A stretch of 64,000 nt of DNA from Neolentinus lepideus HHB14362 ss-1 (Eukaryota; Basidiomycota; Agaricomycetes; Gloeophyllales; Gloeophyllaceae): assembly GCA_001632425.1 (NCBI GenBank), contig KV425626.1, positions 77,689-141,688 on the forward strand, in the 5' to 3' direction. Within the stretch, counting starts at the first letter, position 1. Every line of letters begins with the position of its first letter. The notes beneath the pieces were generated by a model. The model saw nothing but the letters and a program-made list of their open reading frames with translations, did no database searches and was not told the DNA's origin. Positions 13,110-25,943 of this stretch are shown in pieces. Position numbers and translations under genes: made by a program.

Positions 13110-16100
13110 ATGCCTGCCCGCTCAGCGCAGAGGTCGGATGCCCCGACGCTAACGAAGAAGGGTCGCGCATCTGCACATAAGGATGAAACAGATACGGAGA
13201 AAGAAAACGCGAAGGTGGTGAAGGGGAAGGGCCGGAAGAAGGCTGCGCGTGGCAAGTCGAAGAAAGTATATTGTATGTGCAAAGGACCAGATGACGGTAC
13301 TCCTATGGTGGCTTGCGGAGAGTGCGAAGAGTGGTGAGTAGTTTCTGCTGTCGATGCATTCGTAAGCTTATCGGGCATGCAGGTATCATTTCCGTTGCGT
13401 TAACCTTGACGAGAGCGACGCGGATGATCTTCGTAAGTTCTACTTCTTCAAACGTTACCTGAAGTATGTGCTCAGATGGTATTGTCATCTCAGTTGCGTA
13501 CATCTGCCCTTCCTGTCAAGAACAAACGGGTCGAAGATCAGTCAGTGAGTGTTTTGTATTTTTTCAATCTAATCAGACAGCATACCCCTCTCCTTATCGC
13601 TTCTGCCTTACTCTATGTAAATCTATCACCAATGTAGTACTTTTCTCTTGGGTTCATGAACTCGTTTGCGCCGCATACATCAGTCCCTCAAGGGTGTTGT
13701 CGATTGCACTACGGTACTTGCTTGCCACTATCCCGTGCGTGGGCGCTGCCGTCACTTGAACAGAGTGCATTGGTCTCAGTCCTGAGTGATAGCCCCGCAC
13801 TTGATTGTCATCCATTGTGTTGCCTCGTGTGGTGCTGAAGGTCTATGGTGGTGCAGTTGTATTGTGTACGCATTCTGGGGTCAATTCCCAGTCTGTGCCA
13901 CAGATGAGGACAAGGCGCGCGCGACGTTTACAATGTTGTTTTATTCCGTGTTATGCTTCGCTGACCTGAGAGCAAATGAGCTGACATGTGTTTTTGTTTG
14001 TTCTGTAGTGGAGTGGGAAGGTCCCGATGCCCTAGAAGAGGTCGAGGACGAAGCGCCACCCGTCGTCCAACCCAAGAAGAGGAGTACACCAGCGCGACAT
14101 CGTGAAGAAGAATCGGAACCACAGAAGGACGTATCGGACAAGGAGGTGTCTGAACTGGAGAGCGATGGAAGCAGCGACGACTATGTTGAGGAAGCCGAGA
14201 GGCCGCGGTCGAAGGGCAACCCGAAGAGGGTATGTAGTATGAATGCATCAATGCCTGCTCTGCCTCACCGGATCATCCAGCGACCCGTCCGAATCTCTTC
14301 CGATTCGGAGTCGGACGACGAAGCAGATCCTGGCCATTCACACCGACGAGCCAGCACCACACCCCAGACCGCCAATCGCAGCAAGAAATCCCCCTCGCCA
14401 TACCCCAGTTCTCATCTGAAGCGAAAAGGCTCGAGTGCCGTGCAGTCACCGGCGCCTAAGCGCAAGAGATCAGAGTCGTCCGGTTCTGTCGAGGATCCCG
14501 CTCGGAAGTATTGCCTTGGGAAATTCGAAGAGCTGTTCGTCCCGATCTTCACAAGGTTCCCGCATCTTTCGAGTGATCTCGAGGGAGACATCAGTGGTGG
14601 TGTCGCGGAGATGAGCCTACGAGAGCCAACTGCGGAAGAAAAGGCATTGCTTGAAAGCAGAGCGAAGCAGTTCGCAGCTGAATTAGAGCACTGTATTTTT
14701 GATACGTATGCCGAACCTGGGCAGCATGGTAAACAAGTTGCAGGGGCGAAGTATAAGTATGTCATCTGACTACATGTTGTCCGTTATATGGATACTAATA
14801 TGGACACTAGGGAGCGTTTCCGGATGCTAACATTTAATTTGAGCAAATCTGACCGTATCACTCTGCACAAAAACATCGCTTCCTCCCGCATTACTCCGAA
14901 AGAGTTGTCCCTGATGTCGTCTACTGATCTTGCGAACGAGGAATTGAAACAGTCGATAAAGATAGCTGAACAGGAGGCATTGGAGCACTCAATTCTACAG
15001 AAGACGGCAGCGCCGCGTGCCAAGATCACGCATAAGGGTCTACAGGATATCGAGGATGTGCACGGTGAGATCGCGAGCCAGCGTCTCGAGCGGGAGCGAG
15101 AGCTGGAAGAGGAGAAGAGAGAGCGCGAGAGGCTTGCGCGCCTGAAAGCGTCGCAGCAGCATCATGCGAGGGGATCTGTACCACCTGAGTCACCCATTAC
15201 ACCCCAGTCGGCGAGCTGGGGTGGCCCACCGCCTGTACCTCAGCATGCTTTGCATGGGGACCTAGTAGCGTCTTTCGGATCCATGAGACCACCTCCGAAT
15301 CCTCTGTTCGTCCCGACGCCATCTGAGATGATGAATACACCTGTTCCGAACGAGTTAAATCTAGCCGATTTAATTAACTTGGATGAAGAAACGCCTACGC
15401 CTACTAATGAACCACCTGTAATGCTGTCCGAGGCAAGTCCCCCCTCGCCCAGCAATGAAGCCAAGGCTAGTGGGCAATCTGAGCCCCAAGCTTCTCCGGT
15501 CCATCTCACTGGCATATCCCCGTTCGCAGCTGGTGTTACCCCCTCAGATCCCCCTCGGTCCTCCTTTGACTTGAACGCTCTATGGACTTCCCCGGACCAA
15601 CCCAAGCATGAAACACCGGAGCACGGAACGCCGCCGCCTGAACCGCAGGATGATCGTAAGGACGTTTTGATGGAGACATCCGAAGGCCCGGGCGCAGATG
15701 ATGAAGATTTCGATATGTTCTTAGAGAAGGACGACGAGCGCAGCAATGATAATTCTCATGCGGAAACATCTGCACCTCAGGATTGTCCTATCGAGAAACT
15801 GCCTCAAGTATACACAGGCGCTGTGAGTATAGTCCGCCATATGCCTTATTGATTATATTGAACTGAACAATGTGACAGCTGTCGATGCCTCTGGATACAC
15901 TCGTCCCTCAAGAGACGCCGGTGGTGGCATATCAGATGGGAGGCCGCGCAATTGCGCCTGATTCTCCCCTCTGGCGTACACTATTCCCCTCGGCGCAGCT
16001 CAGAATAGACGGTCGTGTACCAGTGGACAAGAGCTCGCAATTCCTTCTTCAAATGAGGATGAATGCAACCAAGGAATTGATCGCGGTTGCCTTTGCACCC

Positions 16101-17061
16101 GTCGCAGGAACAGATCAACTATTCAGAAATCTTTTCGATTTTCTGAAGAACAAGAAGTAAGTTGCCTATCTTTGTTACTCACTAAATTTGGTCTGACCAG
16201 TCACACAGTCGTCACGGTCTTGTCTTCCCATGGGGTAATCATCCGAAAGAATATTACCCAGGCCGAGAATTGTACATCATCCCACTATCGTCTGCGGAGC
16301 CTATCCCAGAGTACATGGAGCTATTGGACGGTTTGCATCTACCCAAGTCTCGCGCTTCCGATTATTTGGCTGGCATCTGGGTCTTGAACAAGGGCAAGCT
16401 GGCTCCCCCACCAACGCCGAACCCTGCGCCACAAGCTTCAGTGGCACCACTGAACCCCGCGATCCCTCAACCTCTACCTACGAATGGTACCCCGCTCAAC
16501 AATGTGGCTACACCTGTACCAGTGCCTGCACCCCTTACCCCAATTACGTCCGTACCACAAAACCCTCCTGCGCCAGCCGCCATCAACCCCCAAGCTGTAG
16601 CTGCTGAACTTGCAACTCTAACACCAGAACAAATTCAGCTCATGTTACAAACCCTCTCAGGCTCAGGATTAGTGCCTCCCGTCAGTATACCGACCGGTGT
16701 CCCGCCAATTCCTCTCCAGCCTCCTGGGATGACCGCCCAAACACCACCATGGCCCATTTCTCCCCCTGGAGCTGGTTTTGCGTCCAGATTTCCTCAAAAT
16801 CTGTCGCCTAATTCTCAATCGCGCCCTTCGTATTCTCAGCCACCTCACGATCGCTACTCCGAGAGGGATCGCGAGCGACGAGGTGCATCATCATGGGATA
16901 ATGGGGACAGAGTCAGAGACGATCGCGGCTGGCGCGGTGGCGGCAGAGCCCATGGACGGGGACGAGGCGGACGAGGCCGTGGAAGGGATCGAGACCACGA
17001 TCGTTATGGAAAGTCTCAAGATTCAGGATGGGGGAGACGGGGTCGGGGAGGTCCCCAATAA
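13110..17061 (+). CDS. bye1: Bye1-like transcription regulator: PHD, TFIIS middle domain, SPOC
   Basis: Nuclear factor expected to bind methylated histone H3 and elongating RNA polymerase II, as yeast Bye1 and animal PHF3/DIDO do. Exons: 13110-13333, 13383-13432, 13494-13544, 14009-14229, 14281-14756, 14811-15822, 15879-16156, 16209-17061; about 1054 residues. The PHD finger (YCMCKGPDDGTPMVACGECE, YHFRCV, ICPSC) is cut by two introns. An acidic Ser-rich linker with basic patches precedes a TFIIS-type central domain (starting ARKYCLGKFEELF and continuing ERFRMLTFNLSK). A SPOC domain follows (LRIDGRVPVDKSSQFL to ELYIIPLSS), then a Pro-rich region and an RG-rich tail. Two acceptors 18 nt apart (after 13475 or 13493) would both keep frame in the PHD. 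Its third intron is 464 nt, far longer than the rest. Domain order makes the family secure. Confidence 0.92.
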
Positions 17062-17241
17062 CTTATTGCTGCCAGAATGTCTTGGATAATTCGCTTGACC
17101 TCTCTATTCTCCATACTTAGTAAATTCTCTATTGTACTTGTACTGTGCATTAGCCAGTTCCTCATGGTATGACAGCATATGAAACAACACAGGGCAACGC
17201 ATACACGATGACATCAAATGTTGTACATGAACGAGAGACCA

Positions 17242-20200
17242 TCAACCTCCTGACCTGAAATTCTGCGTGAGCTGGATGAGCATCTCTTCGATCCTGCACT
17301 GCCTCTCCTCCATCTGGTCGAATCGTTTCAAGAGCTCTCCTGATTCGAGTCCCTTACCAGATGGCCCCTCATTCTCCTCAATCTGGGAGGCAGTCTCGAT
17401 GGGCTCTTGCTCGCCCTGTCCCTCACCTTGTCCGGGACTTTCGGATAGAGGCTGAGTAAATAGTGAGCCATGACCTCGGGTCTCAGATAATTCTCCAGGG
17501 AATTTCTTCGGGCTGGACTGTAAATGCTGGCCTTGTATATGCGGCTCCGTGGTGCTCCTTCGATGTGTCACTGAAGTCAGTCGCCTGCGCGTGGCCGGCC
17601 CAAAACTGACGAGGGGTGTAGGGCCAGGGACACTGAGAGGCTGAAGGGGCTCTTGAGCCTGTTCTTCATCGACCACCAGCGGTTGGAATATTTGAGCAAG
17701 AGGACTTGTGAAGTTGTGTGCAGCTTCGGCGCCTCGGTTCACAAGGGAATTGATACGCTGCCTAACAACAGGTCCAGCTCCACCACTCCCCCCAGATGTG
17801 GCTGATTGTCCATTGGAGCTCTGCTGCGGTAGTTTCGACGGTGAGGTCTTTGGAGTCATTGTGGGGCGACGCCGGGAGGCTGCAGAGAATCTTCGTTCTG
17901 TCGGCCGCCGTGGACTTGGACGTCCAGTCAGGAATGGATCATCATATTCATGCATATCTAATGCGCTATCCGTCTCTTCTTCAAGTTCGAAGATCTATTC
18001 GCTCTGACATCAGGGAGTATTTAGGGAGTTCACAGGCAAAAAAGCGTACAGCGTCAATGCTGGAGTCAGTACCAGCAAGGCCTTCGAAGAAGGCTGAACA
18101 ATGGTCGGACTCATTAAATTCAATGATGCAAGTTGAAGGAACGTTATGCTCACTTAGACGCTTCAACTGTCTGGGCAGTGTATCAAATACTTTCTCGGCG
18201 GCAGCACTCATTGTGTCATAGAAGCTGAGCGTGCCGGTGGTCTTCGCCGTACGCTCATACCAAGCAATCAGCAAAAGTATAGGGAAGCTTGTCAATCTGC
18301 CCCGAGAATCAACATCGATATACTTTCTATATCATCATTCTTAAATTAGCCCACCTGATAAAGAATACGTTGACCTGCGGGAATGATGTGAGTCCATGGC
18401 AGGCGAACGGCGGGTAGATTCCGAGATTACCTTGTGGAACCAACGGGGCGAGAGAGCATAACTTAACGGCAGCATGATGCATAAGGCGACAAGGTTGATT
18501 GGCGGCAGGTATGAAAACAGTGGATCGGCCTTGACCCTAGAAACCCGAGATCAGCACTACAAGCCGGGAGCCACTCGTAATCAGTACCCTTCGATAGTAG
18601 TAACTGCTCTTCTGAACATGGCCTACGTTCAAAGTGAGCATCAGAATCACCTACGCAAAGCCTCGTTGCGTACCTCAGCCTGTGCATCTTCGCTGATGGT
18701 AGAGAACGTATGCGATAGTATCTATATCAGAAGGTCGCCTCAACGCGTCTTCGACACCTAGAACTTCGTCTGTGCGTACCGAAACAAGGACTGTATTAGA
18801 CATCTGAAAATCAACAAGCCTTGTAAGGAGCGGGCGGTTACTGATCTCACCTGTAAGCAACAGCGTATTGCTCAAGCACGCGTACGTTATCATCATTATC
18901 GGTCCGAATATAGGATGGAACTGAGCTGCAGTCCATTTACGTGAGATGATTAGGTGAGCTAAACTTCAATGGTGCATTTGCGCGGGACTTACATGCTTTG
19001 TCGAAGCCGCTGGCGTCTAAGCCGAACCACAGGTCGGCCATCCACCAGGCAATTTGCCTACATGCGTATGGAGTGCGTGAACAAGGAGCGAACGAGGACG
19101 GTCGATGAGAGCTTACCCGGCTGAATAGCTAGTGCGATCACGAATTCAGTCAGTGTGCACCGATGCAATAGGGTAAGATATTTACCCTGCCGAGTTCCTA
19201 CTGAGTCTGCAAAGGAAGTAGATGTTGGTATCTTCACTTCATAACTAAAGGATTGTTGCTCACGTCCACAGAGCATATAAGAACCCTCCAAAACAAAATG
19301 CCGCAATCACCATCAATATCACGAACTGCACGATCATCGCTCGCACAGATAAGATCATCAGGTTATTCCGCAATGTCACGAACACCAATCTGATATTGAA
19401 ATAATCAGTAATGCTTGAGAAACAAGTGAGGCCGGTCGTGACCTAGGGAACATAAGAACCGCAATGACTGCTAGGAGATCTATACCGGTTGATCTTGCCC
19501 ATAGATCTGAAGGAATGTCAACGATTAATGCAGCTTTACGGTAGAATGGAGCATACTAGGGTGGTATACTCCGTAGAGTCTTAGAAATGCGTATGTGCAA
19601 TAGAGCGTCACTAGAAGCTCTCTTATTAAGCACATCTCAGACAGGAGCTGTTGGTCGTACCAAATGCCAAATCAAATCCATTCTTCATTTTGAAGTTAGC
19701 GACGACCAACCAGCACAGTTTCACACGTACCCAAGTTCCCGTGAAATAAACTATACTCAAGCGTGACAATCAACAAACATTCTCCACTATAGGACAAGAT
19801 GCAAACCAACCTTTAATCCCATGTTCCTGCATCGTCGCAATTTTCTCCAGCGTAAAACCGAGTGCATACACCATAAAAGCACCTTCCGCAACGTTCACCC
19901 TGTTGAGCTCGTTGACCTCCAGGGCCAGGACGAATAGGATGAAGAGGATGAGGAAGCTGTTGTACTGTATGATGAGGTGGGATAGGTATGAAGGAGGCGC
20001 GGACTTACTCTGTGTATTCGAGAACCATGCGGATGGCCGGGACTTTCAAGCTACCCGGAAAGTGGGTGATGTTGGAGTAAGTACAGCGGCCAGAGACGTA
20101 CCGATAATGGTCTAATAAAGGAGCTTTGTGTGGGTCGTAAAAGTGGATTGGGGTACGTTTATATGTCTATGACACGGTTAGCAGCTTCCGTGCCGCTTTG

Positions 20201-21093
20201 AATGCATCGAAACATACGTCCGATAATATGGAGTGATTGTTTTCAGCTTGGTAGACGCATTTTCCACTAGATTCGTATCATTCTCTGCCATATGCTGAGC
20301 GCACAAGGACGTACATCCAAATAGCATTAATGACCTTCTGACACGCAGAGCTCTTGATGAACCGCTTCGCCTTGCTGATGATAGCCATCTCTATGGCATT
20401 CCCAACGCGATCCTCGAGCTCATCCCTCTCCTCTCTCGCCTGGGTGACCACATCAGGATCCGCACCATTATACACGGGCCAACTGGTTGTCGTGACGAGC
20501 GCAAGCTCTAATAAGCTGTGCGCATGGGCGTTGAGTGCCCGTATGGCGAGGATCTCGCAGAGTGCCGCACGAGACTGGGAGAGCACCGAGGTTGTTAAAC
20601 TCTGGTCCCGGAGAAAGTGGACGCGGTTTATGAGGAAGCAGAAGACGATGGAATTGTTTCCTTGGCGCTGGAATGCATTGTATTTCTCTTCCAAGGGTCG
20701 TACGAGCGTGTATGTCAGATCAGGGGCCGTGAGCTGTCTGGCTTGATCAAAGGGTGTTCCGTTAGTCACTTGAAGAGACGTACAGCATCATAAGTCAGGG
20801 GGGTATCTTCACAGCAAGTCAGCGTCGTATACATCGAGACACAGTGACTTCAAGCGTACCGATGAAATGCTATAACAATCCAGATTCCGCCCGACTCTCA
20901 GCAGTCAACCTTACGATTTTGACGGAAACGCATTTACCATGACATCCTAAACTCACATTTAGCACTGCATTGTAACCAAAGAACGCCATACACTAACCGA
21001 TTTTATCATATGAATTATGGGGTAAACGGGCGTCTCTTCTAGCTCCTCATTGTGCAGCAAAGGCTGGCTTTCTGTTGTATGCGCTTCCGACAT
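17242..21093 (-). CDS. yvc1: TRPY-type (Yvc1-like) vacuolar cation channel
   Basis: Calcium-permeable TRP channel; yeast Yvc1 releases vacuolar Ca2+ on osmotic shock. I assemble 26 exons: 21093-20998, 20946-20938, 20869-20860, 20806-20784, 20733-20315, 20266-20218, 20166-20102, 20050-20009, 19956-19811, 19750-19731, 19682-19661, 19610-19557, 19506-19443, 19389-19264, 19206-19186, 19128-19117, 19057-18993, 18925-18851, 18790-18780, 18721-18674, 18622-18588, 18536-18431, 18374-18355, 18296-18154, 18093-18050, 17994-17242; about 825 residues, every join in phase. Markers: LTAPDLTYTLVRPL, FCFLINRVHFLRDQ, helices such as FLILFILFVLALEV and MIVQFVILMVIAAF, pore-region AWWMADLWFG, then TYACLSNTLLLTV. 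A long Ser/Pro-rich cytosolic tail ends in a short coiled coil. Exons of 9, 10, 11 and 12 nt are needed to restore conserved sequence. One donor (19442) is GTCACG, non-consensus after GT. Confidence 0.9.
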
Positions 21094-21311
21094 CGCTGCA
21101 GTTGTCTTCGTTTCTTTTAGTTGCCCACGACGTCTAATAGAGACACATCATCAAGTGCGCAAGATTCAAGGATAAAGCCGGGCGACAGGAACGCTCAAAA
21201 AGGAAAGGCTCAGAAGTTGCATAGCTCCGGGCAAATACGGACCAACAACGCGTACATGAGATCACGCGACGCGCCGCCGGTACATTGACGCTGCTTCTTC
21301 TCGCCACCACC
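21094..21311. promoter_or_regulatory. Divergent promoter region between the channel and HIRIP3-like genes
   Basis: Only 218 bases separate the two start codons, so both promoters must overlap here. The plus-strand start sits in a good context (CCACCACCATG). No TATA box was evident. Shared regulation is an inference. Confidence 0.55.
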
Positions 21312-23148
21312 ATGCTCGACGCTGCAGACATCCAGAAAGCGGTCGAGGTCGCCACGGGTATTGTTAAGAAGGCGAAGGCGGATGGAACGCTGAGGTGAGT
21401 TATGAGTATGAAGGATGCGGAAGGAACGTGCACTGATGAAGGCGTCTGGTCAGTAAACTGACGCCGAAGGTGGTGCGGCGAGAGACGGAGCGTGTGTTGG
21501 AGGTAGAGGAGGGTGCATTTGACGAGGAAGAGTACAAGAATGCAATCAAGGAGGCTGTTCGTGTTGCTGCGGTGCGCTGATCTCGGCTTATCAAGCTGGA
21601 AATATCTGATTTCTCGCCGGGATAGATGAAAGAACCTGTGGAACTTGACGAGAGCAAGGAGCCTTCGCGAAAGAAAGCAGAGAAGCGCAATTCAGAATCA
21701 GCTCACGAGTCGGAAGATGAAGACGAAATGCCCAAGGTGTCTAAACGGAAACATAAGGTCTCTGCTGTGTGTAATTTGGCTTCTGCGATATGTTCTCTAA
21801 CCTGATTTTGTTGAGGCCACGGTGGAATCTTCTGGTGACGAGTCTAAGTCTGGTCCATCTAATGGCAAGCCTCCGTCCAAAACCAAGAAAGTATGCATAT
21901 TTACCTATAGCCGTTCCACATATCCTCATCATAACTAGGCGAGGAACGATAAACTACCCTCGACCCGAGCAAAGAAGATTCGCGTATCCAAGGCAGAGAT
22001 CCAGAATTCCGACGCTGAGGAGGAACGTAAACCACCCAAGAAGAAGCAGAGGAAGACTCCCGTGTCTAAGACCCAGATCGAGCACTCTGACGCTGATCAA
22101 GAATATAAGTCGCCGAAGCAGAACAAGACTGCAGTTTCTAAGATCAAGATTGAGGACTCCGACAGCGATGCCGAAGAAAAGCCCAAATCCAAACCCAAGA
22201 GCAAGTCTGCGAACGGAAAGGCTGAGCCGAAGACTTTTATTCCCGTCGGTGGGACTTCGGATGTCGATGCAGGCGAGGTGCGTGTATGAAATTGGATTTT
22301 GGCACTATATTCTTATTGCTGTACTCAGAAATCCGAGTCCGAGCTGTCCGTTCTCATCGACGATCCACCAAAGAAGAAAGGCGGAAAGAAGAAGGAAGAC
22401 GGAGAACCAAAGCCGGTCAGCTACTTGCACACATAGCGGCTACTCTTGATACTCATTATAATCTATAAAGAAGAAGAGCCGTACGTCGTCGAGAGACAAA
22501 CCCGCCAAGGCTTCCAAAAAGTCCTCCAGCAGCACCCTCTCTAAAGACGAAGAGACGATCAAGAAGCTCAAGGTACTTCCTCTTCCTCCTTGCCTCCGCA
22601 GCCCACCGACTCACTTACTCTAAATGAACCCATGCAGTCATATGTCGTCACCTGCGGTGTACGCAAAGTCTGGTCTAAGGAATTTCAAGGGCTGGACACC
22701 CCCTTGGCGCAGATCAAGCGTCTGAAAGAAATCTTGACGGACCTTGGCATGACAGGCCGAATGAGCATGGAACAGGCGAAAGAGATTAGGGAGAGGAGGG
22801 AGTTAGCGAAGGAGCTTGGTGAGCTTCCACTCGCATCATGTAAAAGATTGAGAATCGTTGACGTGAGCTGGGTGGGCTCGTGGGGGTGGTGTAGAGGATG
22901 TGACGCAGTTTGAGGCGAAAATGCTTGCGAAAGGGAAGGGGAAGAGGAAACCTGGGAATTCAGATCAGACGGAGGAAGATGGGGAGGAGGAGGAGGAGGA
23001 ACAAGAACAAGACGGTGTGAGGAAGGTGCAAAGGGTCAGTGATCCTGCTCTAAAATACCCCGAGGCTCATTCGTTGACATTGTGACACTAGAACGCTGCT
23101 CGGAGGAGTATCCTGGCCTTCTTAGGTGACCAGAGCGACGATGAGTGA
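21312..23148 (+). CDS. HIRIP3-like histone chaperone
   Basis: Nuclear acidic/basic protein similar to HIRA-interacting protein 3, which binds H2A-H2B through a CHZ-type motif. Exons: 21312-21394, 21454-21571, 21626-21766 (or donor at 21757), 21816-21890, 21939-22277, 22329-22415, 22471-22572, 22638-22818, 22895-23034, 23092-23148; about 414 residues. The N-terminal part has a DEK-C/SAP-like helical segment (KVVRRETERVL, FDEEEYKNAIKEAV). A long Lys/Ser/Glu repeat region with KIKIEDSDSD-like CK2-type sites follows. The C-terminal domain is the diagnostic part: SYVVTCGVRKVW, then RLKEILTDLGMTGRMSMEQ and ERRELAKELEDV. The last exon encodes RRSILAFLGDQSDDE, a common fungal C-terminus. Family assignment is from the C-terminal domain. 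Confidence 0.82.
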
Positions 23149-24218
23149 CCACTAGGCACGCTTGAAGGAGTTGTGTTGTATTTGCGTGAGGCATTGGCTG
23201 TGACGCTGCTTTGTTTTTCTAACTGATTTGGGTTTTGCGAGTATTGTTATTCCAGTATTTTTCTAGTTCATACCATACATTGACATATTGCTTGTTGCTC
23301 TTATGCAGGTTGTGGTAAAGCTGGCAACTGGAGCAGAGTGAATGCATACTTATATTGAGATTTACGTTCGACCACATCTGAATTCCCAGATATAGAACAC
23401 CGATTACTTGTAATGGAAGGTGAAGTTCCTTGTCACTGGCCAATGGCATGGCCCTGCACCATCACGCCCGGGGGTCCAAAACTACTGTTACATGAGGGCA
23501 AGAATCTTTCATGCACGGTACATCAGTGTCCCGTTTTCTTTTCCCCTGTAGTAATCGTGCTTAGTGGCGGCTTCGACTCCGAGAGAACACTTCCTGTATT
23601 TTTTTTCCACAGGGAGCGAAAATATTAATGTTCTGGCGGAGAGCGCCACATACAAATACAACATGCCATACAGTTTTATTTCCCCTATCTCAGAGACTAT
23701 GGTAAGTAGCATCATCCTACTCATATCACAGTATCGGTCTGAATAAAATTCAGGCAGATCATTCCTGGTTTCCTGTCTGATAGAAGTTCGATTGTATTCA
23801 AGTTGTCCTGGATAGCCCATTAATGCCGCAGGGAAGCACGAAGACTCTGAAGCTTGGTCTCATTCCAAGAGATCACGCAGGGTTCATCTACTTCCCGCAA
23901 GATGATAATACGAAATCGCCTGTGACACAGCCTACGTAGCATTGCAAATAGCGCAGTCAGCTACTAATACTTTCAAGAAGGTTGTACATGTATAAGTAAT
24001 GCTGCGAGTTCTCTCAAGGTGAGCTCAGTCTGAACTTGTAATAACTCGAGAACTAGAGATCTCATGTGCCGCCGGCACGGTGCTGGTACATTTTTTCGTC
24101 CCCAGGTCTAAACCTTTCAGCAGGATATCCCCGTCCGGACGTGGAACGTAGTCCATCGGGCTTCGTTCGGCGTATATGACATGACCACTGAACTCGATCA
24201 AAAGAGAAGGGTCGCGGT
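23149..24218. other. Intergenic region, no gene recognised
   Basis: Between two plus-strand genes. Open frames (23509-23820 minus, 24025-24446 minus) show no domain and no consistent splice partners. It should contain the HIRIP3-like terminator and the transporter promoter. Confidence 0.45.
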
Positions 24219-25943
24219 ATGAACAGCGAGCAACCAAGGATAGCGAATGAGGGCATTGCCGCTGTGGGCGGGGGTGAAGGTGAGAAGCAGCTGCCGCCCA
24301 CTGACCGAGGGTGGAGAGCATGGACGTTTTGCTTCGCATCGTTCTGGCTTGAGACAATAGTGTGGGGATTCGGATTCTCGTGAGTCATTGATCTCCGTGC
24401 TAATTTGATACTCCAGTAATACCATGACAGCTATGGTGTTTTCCAAGGTAAACTACTAATCTGTGCTCTCCTGAGTCGGTCTTACCAGGTCCTCAGAATA
24501 CTACTCGACGCACGAGTTCCAGACTACGTCAAATGTCGCTATTTCGGCCGTTGGAACGGTATCGATAGCAATGACATTCGGCTCAGTGTGTTGAGTTTAG
24601 CCACTTGCTCGGATTCGACTCACAGATTACACAGACCATCCCATTAATGCTATTCTTTCGCCGCTACCCAGGCTTGACAAAGCCGACTATGTGGGTTGGT
24701 CTACTACTCGCCGTCGCTGCCCTCATAGTCTCAAGCTTCGTTAATGCGGTAGGGTGATTATTCAGGAGAGTTTTGGTTCTCGTTGATTTTGTTCTCTCAA
24801 AGGTCTGGCAATTGATCATTCTGCAAGGCATCATCTATGGCTGGGCGGGCGGTATGATTTATATCCCTGTTGTTTTCTGGCTTCCCGAGTGGTTTGTCAA
24901 GCACCGTGGCCTGGCAGGCGGACTTGTTATGGGGGGGTCAGGAATTGGCGGTAAGCACCTCTGCATCCCTTATTTGCTTGGCCTGATTTTCATCACTTCC
25001 ATGATACAGGCTTCGTGTTCCCGTTCATACTGAACGCGCTCCTCTCGCGAGTGGGCTTCCGCTGGACGCTACGCATCTGGGCACTTATCCTGGTAGTCGT
25101 GGCGGGGCCCTCGCTGCTCCTAGTCAACCCTCGCGTGCCGCTCCCGAAACATGAGAAAGGCGCACCGCGGCCGAGCGTGCTGCCCAAGGAGCTGCCGTTT
25201 TTCCGCGACTGGGTGTTGTGGATGTTCGTGAGTGCCCTTACTTCGCCTCTTGAAGTGACCAAATTGACCAAGTCGTCGGGTCGTAGTCGCTTGCGAACAT
25301 ACTCCAAGCGTTATCGTATTTCCCGGTATCGCTTTATCTCACCGTGTTCACGAGGTCGCTATCCTTTGAGGGCTCTGCGGCCGCCGTCCTTTCCGTGTTC
25401 AACGTCGCATGCGTCATTGGCCAGGTGTTTATTGGCTGGCTCTGCGACAGGATGCCATACGCCTGGATCGCCGTTGTTACCCAGCTGGGAAGCACACTCG
25501 TTGCCTTTTTACTATGGGGCTACTCAAGCAACTTGGAGATGGTGTTCGGGTTTGCAGTCCTTTTCGGCGGTCTGGTGAGTATCGCGACAGCTAGCTACAC
25601 TACAAACTGACTGATGATTGGCGCATCATCATAGAGTGGCAGCTTTGCGTCGGTGTGGCAGCCCGCAGCGACGGACTGCGCGGGTAAGCGCGGGGAGCTG
25701 CAGCCGTATATCTTCGGGATTTTCGCCTCTCTTAAAGGCGTCGCGGCCGTTATTGGGCCTGTTATATCGGGCGTCATGTACGACGCGGGCAAGGACACCG
25801 GAGCGCTCGGAGGTAGTGGTAAGTATGGGAGGTTTGGGTTTGGGAAGATGGAGATTTTTGTGGGGAGTCTGGCCTTGGCGGCGGCGGCGGCGAGTGCGCT
25901 GCTGGGTGTGGTAAGAGTGAAGGTAAAGAGGCCGGCGTATTGA
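24219..25943 (+). CDS. MFS transporter, monocarboxylate-transporter type
   Basis: Plasma-membrane carrier of the major facilitator superfamily, MCT-like subgroup. Exons: 24219-24379, 24431-24447, 24497-24585, 24626-24748, 24803-24950, 25010-25227, 25287-25574, 25635-25943; about 450 residues. The cytosolic N-terminus ends with PPTDRGWRAWTF, the subgroup's typical entry to helix 1 (usually DGGWGW or similar). The second exon is only 17 nt. Helix-rich segments include LILQGIIYGWAGGMIYIPVV with YWLPEWF-like FWLPEWFVKHRGLAGG, and IGQVFIGWLCDRMPYAWIAV. Helices 11-12 end in a Lys-rich short tail. Twelve helices fit the length. Substrate cannot be told from sequence; fungal members carry mono- or dicarboxylates, or riboflavin, and some have no known substrate. 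Confidence 0.9.

Noticed and set aside
15240..15746. 168-codon minus-strand open frame
   Set aside because: Antisense to the Pro/Ser-rich linker of the bye1-like gene; low complexity and no homology recognised.
24773..25943. Biosynthetic cluster around the transporter and oxidoreductases
   Set aside because: The transporter, reductase and dehydrogenase are separated by housekeeping genes, and no backbone synthase, P450 or terpene enzyme is present.
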